Origin: UBA11475 sp045655805
GTDB taxonomy: Bacteria > Bacillota > Clostridia > Christensenellales > Borkfalkiaceae
Direction: 5' to 3'
Length of the DNA stretch: 64,000 bases
NCBI GenBank assembly: GCA_045655805.1
Contig: JAZOPZ010000018.1
Coordinates: forward strand, 112,202-176,201
The notes below the pieces were generated by a model. That model worked only from the letters and a program-made list of their open reading frames with translations. It did not search any database and was not told the origin of the DNA. Positions 50,465 to 59,373 of this stretch are shown here, one piece after another. Position numbers and translations under genes: made by a program. Numbering within the stretch: position 1 is the first letter of the stretch; each line of letters begins with the position of its first letter.

Positions 50465-50794
50465 TTACGAATTATAATCGTATGGGATTTTATTTTTTCT
50501 TTCTCCTTTTAAGTTTACTATATAACCATCCACCACCTTACACCACCAATTTGGGTTTTTTGCAGGTAAATCTTCTAAAATATCTTCGTCGGTTATATCT
50601 GAACTTTTTACAACTTCTAAAAACTGAACGTGTATCAATATTTCAGCATAATCACTACCATCCTCGCGACTAAAAACTACTTCGTATTCATCATCTCGTA
50701 GCCAAGCAAAAATAATAGTGCCGACGTCTCCCTTTTTTACACCTTGCTTTTCATACTTATCAGTCAAAACCCTAACTTCATCCAACCACTTCAT
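50465..50794 (-). CDS. DUF4926-like small protein
   Basis: 109 residues. VRVLTDKYEKQGVKKGDVGTIIFAWLRDDEYEVVFSRED matches the DUF4926 pattern of small proteins sometimes found beside toxins as possible immunity or modulating partners. No toxin is visible next to it. AAGGAG precedes ATG 50794. It is directly downstream of a 46-residue ORF on the same strand and shares its promoter. Confidence 0.6.
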   Translation of the reverse strand: MKWLDEVRVLTDKYEKQGVKKGDVGTIIFAWLRDDEYEVVFSREDGSDYAEILIHVQFLEVVKSSDITDEDILEDLPAKNPNWWCKVVDGYIVNLKGERKNKIPYDYNS

Positions 50795-50804
50795 AAATAT
50801 CTCC

Positions 50805-50945
50805 TTAATCTTTTAATAACGGCGTAGCAATTTTAATTTTACCGAAAGGCCACGCCACACATCCTACGTGACAGTTAAAAACTTCTAACAAATGGCCTCT
50901 TTTGCCTAAAACGTTTTTTAAAATCCAATCAACACTTTTAAACAT
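50805..50945 (-). CDS. Small ORF of 46 residues upstream of the DUF4926-like gene
   Basis: Reads MFKSVDWILKNVLGKRGHLL, then EVFNCHVGCVAWPFGKIKIA and TPLLKD, with stop TAA at 50805-50807, 10 nt before the next ATG. The ribosome site GGGGGG is about 13 nt from the ATG, a poor spacing. It has two close Cys residues and is basic. No family recognised. It may be a real small protein, or a remnant of a longer gene. Confidence 0.4.
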   Translation of the reverse strand: MFKSVDWILKNVLGKRGHLLEVFNCHVGCVAWPFGKIKIATPLLKD

Positions 50946-50975
50946 ATTATATCATAAACCCCCCTTAAATACAAA

Positions 50976-51046
50976 AACTTGAAAGAATTATTCTTCCAAG
51001 TTCTTTTTTTACGATTTAATTATAATAACAAAGTGTCAATTGTCAA
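50976..51046 (-). promoter_or_regulatory. Promoter and leader hairpin of the small-gene pair
   Basis: On minus: TTGACA (51046-51041), 16 bp, TATAAT (51024-51019). Downstream in the leader, a hairpin AACTTG-AAGAA/TTCTT-CAAGTT (51002-50976) is followed by TTTTTG, a possible attenuator. Two more TTGACA boxes lie upstream (51039-51034, 51060-51055). Confidence 0.5.
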
Positions 51047-51056
51047 TAACCGTATG

Positions 51057-51302
51057 TCAAATATTTTTACCTCGACCTATTTTGCATTTTTGTTGAAAAA
51101 TATCAAAATAACGATTTCTTTCAGCAAGATATTCTTCATACAAACACTTTTGCTCTTCAGAAAAAGTTTCTAAAAGGTCTTTTTCAGCCATATACATACG
51201 GCTTTCTGCTACACGGCAATCAAAATCAATTTTACTAATTACGTCTTCAGCACATTGTTTTATTAATTTTTGAACGTCATCATTTGTTGCTTTTTTCCTC
51301 AT
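51057..51302 (-). CDS. Hypothetical 81-residue charged helical protein
   Basis: 81 residues, Lys/Glu-rich, probably helical or coiled coil: DDVQKLIKQCAEDVISKI and MAEKDLLETFSEEQKCLYEEYLAERNRY. Three Cys residues. GGAGAG five bases before ATG 51302 is a good ribosome site. Directly upstream is a terminator-like hairpin (51324-51347) whose T-tract touches the ribosome site, so there is no room for a promoter between. No family recognised. Confidence 0.5.
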   Translation of the reverse strand: MRKKATNDDVQKLIKQCAEDVISKIDFDCRVAESRMYMAEKDLLETFSEEQKCLYEEYLAERNRYFDIFQQKCKIGRGKNI

Positions 51303-51313
51303 AAAAACTCTCC

Positions 51314-51347
51314 AAATAAAAAAGTGCGCTACCTATAGGCAACGCAC
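51314..51347 (-). terminator. Terminator-like hairpin immediately before the 81-residue gene
   Basis: Minus strand: GTGCG, then a CCTATAGG core, then CGCAC (51347-51324), followed by TTTTTTATTT. It is directly joined to the ribosome site of the downstream gene. Confidence 0.65.
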
Positions 51348-51370
51348 CGAAAAACGCATTACCCACAGTT

Positions 51371-51462
51371 GCAACACAGTTTCCACAACATAGCGTAGGA
51401 ATAAAGGGCATACGCTTTTACCAATAGTATGCCTACGCTATTTTAATATTAAACTGTGTTGC
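51371..51462. repeat. 92-bp nested inverted repeat
   Basis: Outer arms GCAACACAGTTT (51371-51382) and AAACTGTGTTGC (51451-51462) match over 12 bp. Inner arms ATAGCGTAGG (51390-51399) and CCTACGCTAT (51432-51441) match over 10 bp, with GGCATAC/GTATGCC further inside. Could be a MITE-like element or a structured RNA. Confidence 0.65.
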
Positions 51463-51520
51463 GATATTATTGTAGCATATATTAAATATTTTATCAAGTG
51501 GTTTTTACAACAAACAAAAA

Positions 51521-51543
51521 CTCGGCAAATAGCCGAGTTTTTT
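51521..51543. terminator. Terminator after the DegV gene
   Basis: CTCGGC (51521-51526), AAATA, GCCGAG (51532-51537), flanked by A-run and T-run; it serves the minus-strand DegV gene ending at 51559. Confidence 0.85.
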
Positions 51544-51558
51544 AATTTGTTCAACCGA

Positions 51559-52413
51559 TTATATAGTTGCTTTGCCGTCGTTATAGTATAAAATGCCGAT
51601 AGTATTTTCACCGCAATGACTGGTAATAGTAGCGCCCGCGGTGGTTTCATAAATATTTTGAACACCAGCATCAATAAGCGCTTGTTTTGCTTGTGCAATC
51701 ATTTCTGACGTAGCGGAAGAATAAGTTACGAACGCTATTGAAGTATCAATATCGTGGAATTCGACCAAACACTCTTGCGCATACTTTTTAACAGCAAAAG
51801 GCATAGCGCCCTTGTAGGTCTTATCCTTAATCATTTTGCCGTCTTTAAGTACTAATCTAGGTCTAATTTTAAGCACGTTAGCGCCTAAAAGTTGGAAACC
51901 TGAACATCTACCACCTTTGTGTAAATAATCAAGTCTTTCAACTACGAAACTAGTTTGAACAAACTTCTTTCTTTCTTCAACCATCTTAACGATTTCAGCC
52001 GGATCAGAGATGGTTTCGGTAAGTTTTCTAGCGTAAATGGTTTGTAAGCCGATACCCGTTGATAAAGAATAACTGTCGATAACGTAAACGTTTTTAAGAT
52101 TATTGCTTGCGTCAACTGCGTGCGAATAAGAAGAAGATAAACCACTTGAAAGAGCGATATGTATAATAGCGTCGTAATCTTTTAAAACTTCAGTAAAAAA
52201 CTCTTCGTATTCAAAAGCGTTAAGAGCCGTGGTTTTTGGTAAAACGCCCGTTTGTTTTACGTATTCAAAAATACCTTCAGGGGTGATATCAACGCCGTCC
52301 TTGCCTTCAGTATCCCCTAAAATAACGGTGAAAGGCGTGGTTTTAATATCATATTTTTCTAAAAGTTCAGCACTTAAGTCACAAGTTGATTCTGTGGTAA
52401 TTGCTATTTTCAT
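51559..52413 (-). CDS. DegV family fatty-acid-binding protein
   Basis: 284 residues. Typical opening IAITTESTCDLSAELLEKYDIKTTPF and the SSGLSSSYSHA and VIDSYSLSTGIGL motifs; C-terminal TTAGATITSHCGENTIGILYY. DegV/FakB proteins present fatty acids to the FakA kinase for phospholipid synthesis. No fakA is visible in the window. AGGAG precedes ATG 52413. Separated from tsaD by 66 nt, possibly the last gene of the metK block. Confidence 0.92.
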   Translation of the reverse strand: MKIAITTESTCDLSAELLEKYDIKTTPFTVILGDTEGKDGVDITPEGIFEYVKQTGVLPKTTALNAFEYEEFFTEVLKDYDAIIHIALSSGLSSSYSHAVDASNNLKNVYVIDSYSLSTGIGLQTIYARKLTETISDPAEIVKMVEERKKFVQTSFVVERLDYLHKGGRCSGFQLLGANVLKIRPRLVLKDGKMIKDKTYKGAMPFAVKKYAQECLVEFHDIDTSIAFVTYSSATSEMIAQAKQALIDAGVQNIYETTAGATITSHCGENTIGILYYNDGKATI

Positions 52414-52479
52414 AAATTTTACTCCTATGTTTTATGTTGTAAATATATCATAAATCTTGCACTTTGGCAAGTAAATGAA

Positions 52480-53526
52480 CTATTTTAACGCAACGGTAGC
52501 CGAAGCGTTAAGCGTTAAGTCGGCAAAATTACCCTTAAGGTATTGTATATATCCCTCGGATGCTATCATACAGCCGTTGTCGGTGCAATAGCGTTTTTCC
52601 GGCAGTACTGTTTTTATGCCGAATTTATCAGCCGAAGATTTAAGATTTTCCCTTAAATATCCGTTTGCCCCTACGCCACCACAAAGCGAAATAACTTTGT
52701 AGCCCCGCTCTAAACAAGCCTCTACTGACTTTTCAATCAAAATATCAAGCGCCGTGCTTTGAAAAGAGCAAGCGACGTCGGCTGGATTTATACTTTCACC
52801 TTTTTGTTCGGCGTTGTGTATATAGTTTATTACGGCAGTTTTTAGACCACTATACGAAAAGTTGTACCCTCCTTGACCTTTGAACATCTTTGGCAACGGT
52901 ACGGTTTTAGCGCCGTTTTTTGCCAACTTTTCGACCGCAGGGCCACCTGGGTACGAAAGTCCCAAAACCCTTGCTACTTTATCGAAAGCCTCACCAACGG
53001 CGTCGTCTAAAGTAGAACCTATAAGTGAAATTTCGTCATAACTTTTTACGTCGATAATAGCCGTATGTCCACCACTAGTTAAAAGTGCAATAAAAGGTGG
53101 TTCTAACGATTTATCAGCAATATAAGACGCAGCCATATGCCCCCTTACGTGCGAAACGGGTACGAGTGGCTTACCTGTGGCAAACGCTAACGATTTTGCG
53201 TACGAAACGCCAACTAATAAAGCCCCCAAAAGCCCTGCGCCGTAGGTAACGGCAAAAGCGTCGATATCGCTTAAGGTAAGCGAACTTTCTTTAAGCGCGC
53301 GCTCTACTGCCGTTTGTATGGCGAGAGTATGTGCTCTTGATGCAATTTCAGGCACTACGCCACCGAATTTTGCGTGTTCGGTTGCTGATGATATTATGAC
53401 GTCTGATAAAACCTCTCTACCGTTTTTTACTACCGAAACAGCAGTTTCGTCACAAGAAGTTTCTATCCCCATAATAACGGCGTCTTTTTTAGGAGCGTAG
53501 TTTTGTATTTTTTCAAAATAACTCAT
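52480..53526 (-). CDS. tsaD: tRNA N6-threonylcarbamoyladenosine transferase TsaD
   Basis: 348 residues. It transfers threonylcarbamoyl to A37 of ANN-decoding tRNAs. GIETSCDETAVS, metal ligands H126 and H130 in SHVRGH, LLTSGGHTAI and SLCGGVGANGYLRENL are all present. It starts 2 nt after prfB, so translation is coupled. The partners tsaB and tsaE are not in the window. Confidence 0.96.
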   Translation of the reverse strand: MSYFEKIQNYAPKKDAVIMGIETSCDETAVSVVKNGREVLSDVIISSATEHAKFGGVVPEIASRAHTLAIQTAVERALKESSLTLSDIDAFAVTYGAGLLGALLVGVSYAKSLAFATGKPLVPVSHVRGHMAASYIADKSLEPPFIALLTSGGHTAIIDVKSYDEISLIGSTLDDAVGEAFDKVARVLGLSYPGGPAVEKLAKNGAKTVPLPKMFKGQGGYNFSYSGLKTAVINYIHNAEQKGESINPADVACSFQSTALDILIEKSVEACLERGYKVISLCGGVGANGYLRENLKSSADKFGIKTVLPEKRYCTDNGCMIASEGYIQYLKGNFADLTLNASATVALK

Positions 53527-53528
53527 AT

Positions 53529-54629
53529 CTATTGTGATTTTTTAAGGTAATCGCAAATAAAGCCGTGTATATCGCCGTCCATAACCGCCTGTATGTTAGA
53601 ATTTTCAAACCCAGTACGATGGTCTTTTACTAGCGTATACGGACAGAAAACGTAACTTCTGATTTGACTGCCCCACTCTATTTTTTTGATTTCCCCTTTA
53701 ATTGATTGTTCTTTTTCGAGCCGTTCTGCCTCACGCTTTTCAATAAGTTTTGAGGTAAGCATACGCATAGCCATTTCTTTGTTTTGCGTCTGAGAACGCT
53801 CGTTTTGGCAAGAAACCACTATGCCCGTAGGCAAGTGCGTTATTCTTACGGCAGAATCCGTTTTATTGATGTGCTGACCACCTGCGCCACCTGCCCTAAA
53901 AGTATCGACCTTGATATCTTCGGAACGAATTTCAATTTCCCCAGAATCTTCAATTTCAGGCATAACTTCAACCGACGCAAAGGAGGTGTGACGGCGCTTA
54001 TTACTGTCGAACGGTGATATTCTTACGAGCCTATGAACGCCTTTTTCAGCCTTTAGATATCCGTAAGCGTTGTCACCTGATACTTTGAACGAAACGCTTT
54101 TAATGCCCGCTTCGTCACCCAAAAGTTTGTCGAGTTCAACGATTTTATAGCCTTGAATTTCAGCATACATAATATACATACGGTAAAGCATTTCCGTCCA
54201 GTCGCAAGCCTCTGTGCCACCTGCGCCCGAGTGTAAAGTTATAAGGGCGTTAAGGCTGTCGTACTTGCCTTTAAGCAACGCTTTTAAGTGCATTTCTTCA
54301 ATCTTTGCTTGCGTCGTTAAAAGTTCAGCGTCGAGTTCGTCAAGCAAACTTTCGTCCTCTTCAAGTTCCAACATTTCGGCAAGGTCAAATGCGTCTTTTA
54401 AGGCTTTTTCGGCATTATCAAAGGTCGTCAACTTGTTTTCAATCACTGCTGATTCTCTAGACAGTTTTTGCGAAAGTTCTAAATTACCCCAAACTTCAGG
54501 CTTTTCAAGATCAGACTTAACTACCGTAAGTCTTTCTCTTAAAGCAGTCACGTCAAGTGACGACGCCGTTTCCGTTAAAAGTTCGTCAAGCGCCTTTATT
54601 TTAAGTTTGTATTCGTCAATTTTAAGCAT
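53529..54629 (-). CDS. prfB: Peptide chain release factor 2
   Basis: 366 residues. SPF at 205-207 is the RF2 stop-codon-reading tripeptide, and GGQ at 250-252 is the peptidyl-hydrolysis motif. SAGAGGTEACDWTEMLYRMY is the family core. Unlike many bacterial prfB genes, no in-frame UGA with a frameshift signal is seen near the start; the frame is continuous from ATG 54629. It lies 5 nt from the secA stop. Confidence 0.95.
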   Translation of the reverse strand: MLKIDEYKLKIKALDELLTETASSLDVTALRERLTVVKSDLEKPEVWGNLELSQKLSRESAVIENKLTTFDNAEKALKDAFDLAEMLELEEDESLLDELDAELLTTQAKIEEMHLKALLKGKYDSLNALITLHSGAGGTEACDWTEMLYRMYIMYAEIQGYKIVELDKLLGDEAGIKSVSFKVSGDNAYGYLKAEKGVHRLVRISPFDSNKRRHTSFASVEVMPEIEDSGEIEIRSEDIKVDTFRAGGAGGQHINKTDSAVRITHLPTGIVVSCQNERSQTQNKEMAMRMLTSKLIEKREAERLEKEQSIKGEIKKIEWGSQIRSYVFCPYTLVKDHRTGFENSNIQAVMDGDIHGFICDYLKKSQ

Positions 54630-54634
54630 ATAGA

Positions 54635-57322
54635 TTATTTACCACAACAATCTTTATATTTTTTACCGCTACCACAAGGGCAAGGGTCGTTTCTACCAAT
54701 CTTTGTCTTTGCAGTTATCGGACGTTTGTAACCTTCGGTTACGTTAGTAACTAAATCCCTAGGTTGTTCTTCCTTTTTGATTATAGGTTGTTCGGTTTTA
54801 ATTTCAGCCTTTAACAAGAGTTTGATCGTATCGGTACGGATTGCGTAAATCAAGTCTTCAAACATCTCATTACCTTCTTTCTTATACTCGGTTACAGGGT
54901 CAACTTGACCGTACGCGCGAAGTGAAATACCCTTTCTTAATTGGTCCATAGAGTCAATATGGTCAATCCACTTTGTATCAACGTTGCGGAGAAGTAAATA
55001 TTTTTCAAGTTCTTTAAACTTAAAATCAAATTGAGCGTAATATTCAATTTTATCTTCATAAGCCTCGATAGTAGCCGTGGTTAACTTATCAAGAAAGTCT
55101 TCATATTCCCAGTTAAGAAGTTTTTCTTTAGTAACGAAATTAGCGCCTTCAGGTAACAAGCGCTTTTCGATAGCCTTGTTAACTGCCTCCATATCCCAAT
55201 TTTCAGGCTTTTTGGTTGCATCCGCTACTGAAGATAAAGTTTCCTCAACGTAAGGTGGAATAAAATCTAAAATATGATCGTGTACGTCTTCGGAAAAGAT
55301 TACGTCGTGACGCTCTTTATACATAACTTCACGCTGGCTATTCATAACGTCGTCGTATTGAATAACGTGTTTTCTTATACCAAAGTTTTTACCTTCGATA
55401 GTTCTTTGAGCGTTTTCAATGCTACGAGATAATAGTTTTGATTGAATAGGTTCGTCTTCTGGAATATTGAACATATTGCAAACTCTTTGCATAGTATCGC
55501 CACCAAAACGCTTTGCTAAATCGTCTTCACAAGAAATAAAGAATACCGAAGAACCCACGTCGCCTTGACGACCACTACGACCACGCAATTGGTTATCGAT
55601 ACGGCGTGATTCGTGTCTTTCAGTACCTAAAATATGCAAACCGCCTGCTTTGATAACTTCTTCCTTTTCAGCGTCTGTTGCTTTTTTAAATTCTTCGTAA
55701 AGTTTGTGATAATTTTCTCTAATTTCTTTAATTTCGTCAGGAACGTCCGAGACGAACGAAGTAGCAAGTTGAATTTTTTCTTCTTCAATGCCTTCGTTAC
55801 GAAGTTTACGCTTTGCTAAAAATTCAGGGTTACCGCCGAGTAAAATATCGGTACCACGACCAGCCATATTGGTTGCTATGGTTACTGCGCCCTTTCTACC
55901 TGCTTGCGCTACGATATCTGCTTCACGCGCGTGGTTTTTAGCGTTGAGCACGTTGTGACGGATTTTTTGTCTTAATAAAAGACGAGAAATTTCTTCAGAT
56001 TTTTCAACGGTAGCAGTACCTACGAGTACTGGTTGACCATCTTTATGACACTCAACGATTTCCCTTACTATTGCCTTTAACTTACCTGCTTCGGTTTTGA
56101 ATATAATATCAGGTTCGTCAATTCTAGCAACGGGTTTATTAGTAGGAATTTCAAGTACGTCAAGACCGTAGATTGCTCTAAATTCTTCTTCTTCGGTTTT
56201 TGCAGTACCCGTCATACCAGAAAGTTTTTTGTAAAGTCTAAAGTAATTTTGGAAGGTAATAGTTGCGTAAGTTTTATTTTCGTTACGAACTTTAACGTTT
56301 TCTTTTGCTTCGATTGCTTGATGTAAGCCGTCGGAATATCTTCTACCTATCATAAGACGACCGGTGAATTCATCAACTATTATAATTTCGCCGTCCTGAA
56401 CGATATAGTCGTTGTCTTTTTTGAAGATATGGTGAGCCTTGAGCGCTTGTTGAATATGGTGCGACAAGGTAGCGTTTTCGATATCGGCAAAGTTAGAAAG
56501 ACCAAAAAATCTTTCAGCCTTTTCTGCGCCACTTTCGGTAAGTTGAACGCTCTTTTCCTTAATATCTAAAGTAAAATCGTCGTCTACTTTAAGAGTTTTT
56601 ACGAATTTATTTGCTGAAATATAAGTTTCAGAACTTTCGCCACCACGACCTGAAATAATAAGTGGCGTACGCGCTTCGTCAATCAAGATTGAGTCTACTT
56701 CGTCGACAATCGCAAAGTTAAGTTCGCGTTGAACGAGCGCTTCTTTTTTAGTCTTAAGGTTATCACGCAAATAGTCAAAGCCCATTTCGTTATTAGTACC
56801 GTAAGTAATATCGCATTGATAAGCAACTTGCTTGTCTTCATCCCTCATACCCGATACGGCAACGCCTACGGTAAGACCTAAAAAGCGATGAACTTTACCC
56901 ATCCACTCTGCGTCACGCTCTGCAAGATAATCGTTTACCGTAACGATATGAACGCCTTTACCTGTAAGCGCGTTAAGATATGCAGGCAAAGTTGAAACTA
57001 AAGTTTTACCTTCACCCGTTTTCATTTCGGCAACTCTGCCTTGGTGCAAACAAATACCACCCATAATTTGAACTTTGTAGTGGCGCATTTTTAACACACG
57101 CCAAGCAGCCTCACGCACTACTGCGAAAGCATCGTACAAAATATCGTCAACGCTTTCACCGTTAGCAAGGCGTTCTTTAAGAGCGCCCGTTTGCGAAATA
57201 AGTTCTTCATCACTCATATCGGCGTATTTTGGTTCAAGTTCTAAAACCTTGTCCGCCATAGCGTCGATTTTTCTTAAATTTCTTCTGTTTTCACTACCCA
57301 AGATGTATCTGATAATACCCAT
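54635..57322 (-). CDS. secA: Preprotein translocase ATPase SecA
   Basis: 895 residues. Walker A KTGEGKTL at 101-108, DYLRDN, VDEVDSILIDEARTPLIISG (Walker B), GMTGTAKTEEEEF, TNMAGRGTDILLGG and the C-terminal zinc tail RNDPCPCGSGKKYKDCC for SecB/lipid binding. It drives export of unfolded precursors through SecYEG. Its start ATG overlaps the comFC stop by 1 base. Confidence 0.98.
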   Translation of the reverse strand: MGIIRYILGSENRRNLRKIDAMADKVLELEPKYADMSDEELISQTGALKERLANGESVDDILYDAFAVVREAAWRVLKMRHYKVQIMGGICLHQGRVAEMKTGEGKTLVSTLPAYLNALTGKGVHIVTVNDYLAERDAEWMGKVHRFLGLTVGVAVSGMRDEDKQVAYQCDITYGTNNEMGFDYLRDNLKTKKEALVQRELNFAIVDEVDSILIDEARTPLIISGRGGESSETYISANKFVKTLKVDDDFTLDIKEKSVQLTESGAEKAERFFGLSNFADIENATLSHHIQQALKAHHIFKKDNDYIVQDGEIIIVDEFTGRLMIGRRYSDGLHQAIEAKENVKVRNENKTYATITFQNYFRLYKKLSGMTGTAKTEEEEFRAIYGLDVLEIPTNKPVARIDEPDIIFKTEAGKLKAIVREIVECHKDGQPVLVGTATVEKSEEISRLLLRQKIRHNVLNAKNHAREADIVAQAGRKGAVTIATNMAGRGTDILLGGNPEFLAKRKLRNEGIEEEKIQLATSFVSDVPDEIKEIRENYHKLYEEFKKATDAEKEEVIKAGGLHILGTERHESRRIDNQLRGRSGRQGDVGSSVFFISCEDDLAKRFGGDTMQRVCNMFNIPEDEPIQSKLLSRSIENAQRTIEGKNFGIRKHVIQYDDVMNSQREVMYKERHDVIFSEDVHDHILDFIPPYVEETLSSVADATKKPENWDMEAVNKAIEKRLLPEGANFVTKEKLLNWEYEDFLDKLTTATIEAYEDKIEYYAQFDFKFKELEKYLLLRNVDTKWIDHIDSMDQLRKGISLRAYGQVDPVTEYKKEGNEMFEDLIYAIRTDTIKLLLKAEIKTEQPIIKKEEQPRDLVTNVTEGYKRPITAKTKIGRNDPCPCGSGKKYKDCCGK

Positions 57323-58076
57323 CAGTCGTCTCCTCGTTCTTTAATATATCCTACGGACGCAACGGTTAAAAGTATAACCTTTTTCGCCCCGCCCGCTTTT
57401 AGTTTTTTAGCCAAAACTTCGCCCGTTGAACCCGTCGTAGTAACGTCGTCTACTAAAATAACCGTTTTACCTTGTAATATTTTGCGTTCTTTAAGTGCGA
57501 ACGCACCGTTTAGATTTTCCTTTCTATCTTCCTTGCCAAGCCCAACTTGATGAGGCGTGTCTTTTACCTTTTTTATTACGTCTAAAACAGGTGTCCCCGT
57601 TAATCTAGAAAGTTCTTCCGCCAAACATTGCGATTGATTAAAACCACGCTTTTTAAGCCTATCTTTAGTCATTGGCACGAACACGAAAGCGTCACCGTAA
57701 ATAACCTCTCTACGCATTAGCGCTAACAGTTCGCTAGCAAAAAATTCAACCAAATATCTACTGTCGTAAAATTTGTACCTTGCGACCATTTGAAGTGCAG
57801 GGCCTTCGTACGAAAAGACGCTACGCCCAAGGTCGATTTCCGTTAAATTATTGCGACAGGTATCGCAATAATCAGTTTCTTTTTGCGTTCTCCGTCCACA
57901 ATGCTTACAATAATATCCGTCTTTTATATACGGCATTTTAGGTTTACAATGCTCGCAAAGATATTCTTCGTTAAAAATATCCCTATGACAAAAACAACAC
58001 TTAAAATGCGGGTCAGCAAAAATAAAACGAATTTTGCGCGCTAGTTTTTTGAATTTACTTTCTTTCGGAAAGTCAA
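57322..58076 (-). CDS. comFC: ComFC-type phosphoribosyltransferase-like protein with N-terminal frameshift site
   Basis: The frame from ATG 57936 gives 204 residues with GYYCKHCGRR, CDTC, FVFVPMTKDRLKKRGFNQSQ and the PRPP-like VILVDDVTTTGSTGEVL. The same frame upstream reads KCCFCHRD and YLCEHCKPKMPYI, the expected first zinc knuckles, but has no start codon back to its stop. TTG 58076 overlaps the metK stop (TTGA) with AAGGAG at ideal spacing and opens the neighbouring frame, which stops at TAG 58041-58043 after the heptamer AAAAAAC. A -1 shift there joins the frames exactly. ComFC acts in DNA uptake and is often in operon with secA. Confidence 0.75.
58041..58050 (-). other. Candidate -1 slippery site in comFC
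   Basis: Minus strand A-AAA-AAC-TAG: bases 58050-58044 are the X XXY YYZ heptamer in the TTG frame, directly followed by a zero-frame stop. Slipping back one base enters the comFC zinc-finger frame. Confidence 0.5.
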
Positions 58077-59239
58077 AGATATCTCCTTAACGCGTCAACT
58101 TTATCTGTCTTTTCCCAAGCGTAAGAAGAATTACCAAAGTGACCGTAACTTGCCGTCTTTGCGTAAATCGGATTTCTTAACCCTAATTCTTCGATAATAG
58201 CGTACGGACGAAGGTCGAATTCATCCATAACGATTTGAGCAAGGCGTTCGTTAGAGAACCTGCTTTTGCCGAAAGTTTCCACCTTGACGGAAACAGGTTT
58301 TGCAACGCCGATTGCATACGCTAATTGAAGTTGAACTTCATCACAAAGTCCACTTGCAACCAAGTTTTTGCAAATGTATCTTGCCATATAGGTTGCCGAA
58401 CGGTCGACTTTTGTCGGGTCTTTGCCCGAAAAAGCACCACCACCGTGTGGGCACTTACCACCGTAAGTATCCACGACGATTTTTCTACCCGTAAGACCTG
58501 AATCACCTGCGGGACCACCGATTTCAAACCTACCGGTTGGGTTTATGTAGTACTTGGTATCTGCGTCAACCAAATTAGACGGCATTACTTTATCGATAAC
58601 CTTTGCCTTTAAGTCTTTACGCAAAGTTTCGGTCGTAACGGTGTCGTCGTGTTGAGAAGAAAGCACCACGGCGTCAATTCTAACAGGAACGCCGTCTTTA
58701 TATTCTACGGTAACTTGCCCTTTGCCGTCAGGACGCAAATAGTTGAGTTCACCGTCCTTTCTAACATCTTCTAACTTCTTGCACATTTTATGAGCAAGCG
58801 TTAAAGCAAGTGGCATATATTCTTCAGTTTCACGACAAGCATAGCCAAACATTATACCTTGGTCGCCTGCGCCGATTTGGTCGCGAATATCCCCGCCCGC
58901 TTTGCGTTCTAACGATGCGTCTACACCCATAGCGATATCTGCGCTTTGCTTTTCAAGTTTAACTAAAATTTCAGCCGTATCGAAAGAAAAACCCGTCGAT
59001 TTATCCGTGTATCCTATTTCTTTAATCTTATCCCTAACGATTTGCTCAACACAAATGTCAGCACTAGTAGTGATTTCACCCATCACGAGTACAAAATTAG
59101 TTTTTGCGCAAACTTCACACGCTACCCTTGCAGTTGGATCTTTTGACAAAATGGCGTCTAAAACTGCGTCTGAAATTTGGTCGCATACTTTATCGGGATG
59201 CCCCGAAGTAACACTTTCACTTGTAAAAAATTCTCTCAT
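58073..59239 (-). CDS. metK: S-adenosylmethionine synthetase
   Basis: 388 residues. It makes SAM from methionine and ATP. TSESVTSGHPDKVCDQISDAVLD, GAGDQGIMFGYA, GDSGLTGRKIVVDTYGG, GGGAFSGKDPTKVDRSA and the catalytic Lys/His/Asp positions are in place. The promoter at 59305-59333 predicts a leader of about 60 nt with a 6-bp hairpin (59273-59288), too short for a SAM-I riboswitch. Its TGA overlaps the proposed comFC TTG start. Confidence 0.97.
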   Translation of the reverse strand: MREFFTSESVTSGHPDKVCDQISDAVLDAILSKDPTARVACEVCAKTNFVLVMGEITTSADICVEQIVRDKIKEIGYTDKSTGFSFDTAEILVKLEKQSADIAMGVDASLERKAGGDIRDQIGAGDQGIMFGYACRETEEYMPLALTLAHKMCKKLEDVRKDGELNYLRPDGKGQVTVEYKDGVPVRIDAVVLSSQHDDTVTTETLRKDLKAKVIDKVMPSNLVDADTKYYINPTGRFEIGGPAGDSGLTGRKIVVDTYGGKCPHGGGAFSGKDPTKVDRSATYMARYICKNLVASGLCDEVQLQLAYAIGVAKPVSVKVETFGKSRFSNERLAQIVMDEFDLRPYAIIEELGLRNPIYAKTASYGHFGNSSYAWEKTDKVDALRRYL

Positions 59240-59304
59240 AAGTCAATCCTTAAAAAGTTGTCCGTAATAATTTTGCGTACGCACGCAATATAAATAACTT
59301 ACTA

Positions 59305-59333
59305 ATTATAATATTTTTTAGCACGCTTGTCAA
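59305..59333 (-). promoter_or_regulatory. Promoter of metK
   Basis: On minus: TTGACA (59333-59328), 17 bp, TATAAT (59310-59305), both perfect. Confidence 0.85.
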
Positions 59334-59373
59334 TTCCTTTTATGGCGCACTTTTAACTTCGTTAATAAAAAAA

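Noticed and set aside
54560..54629. Programmed +1 frameshift in prfB
   Set aside because: The frame is continuous from the start to GGQ, with no in-frame UGA near codon 25.
59240..59303. SAM riboswitch in the metK leader
   Set aside because: The promoter leaves only about 60 nt with one 6-bp hairpin; no SAM-I core or terminator is visible.
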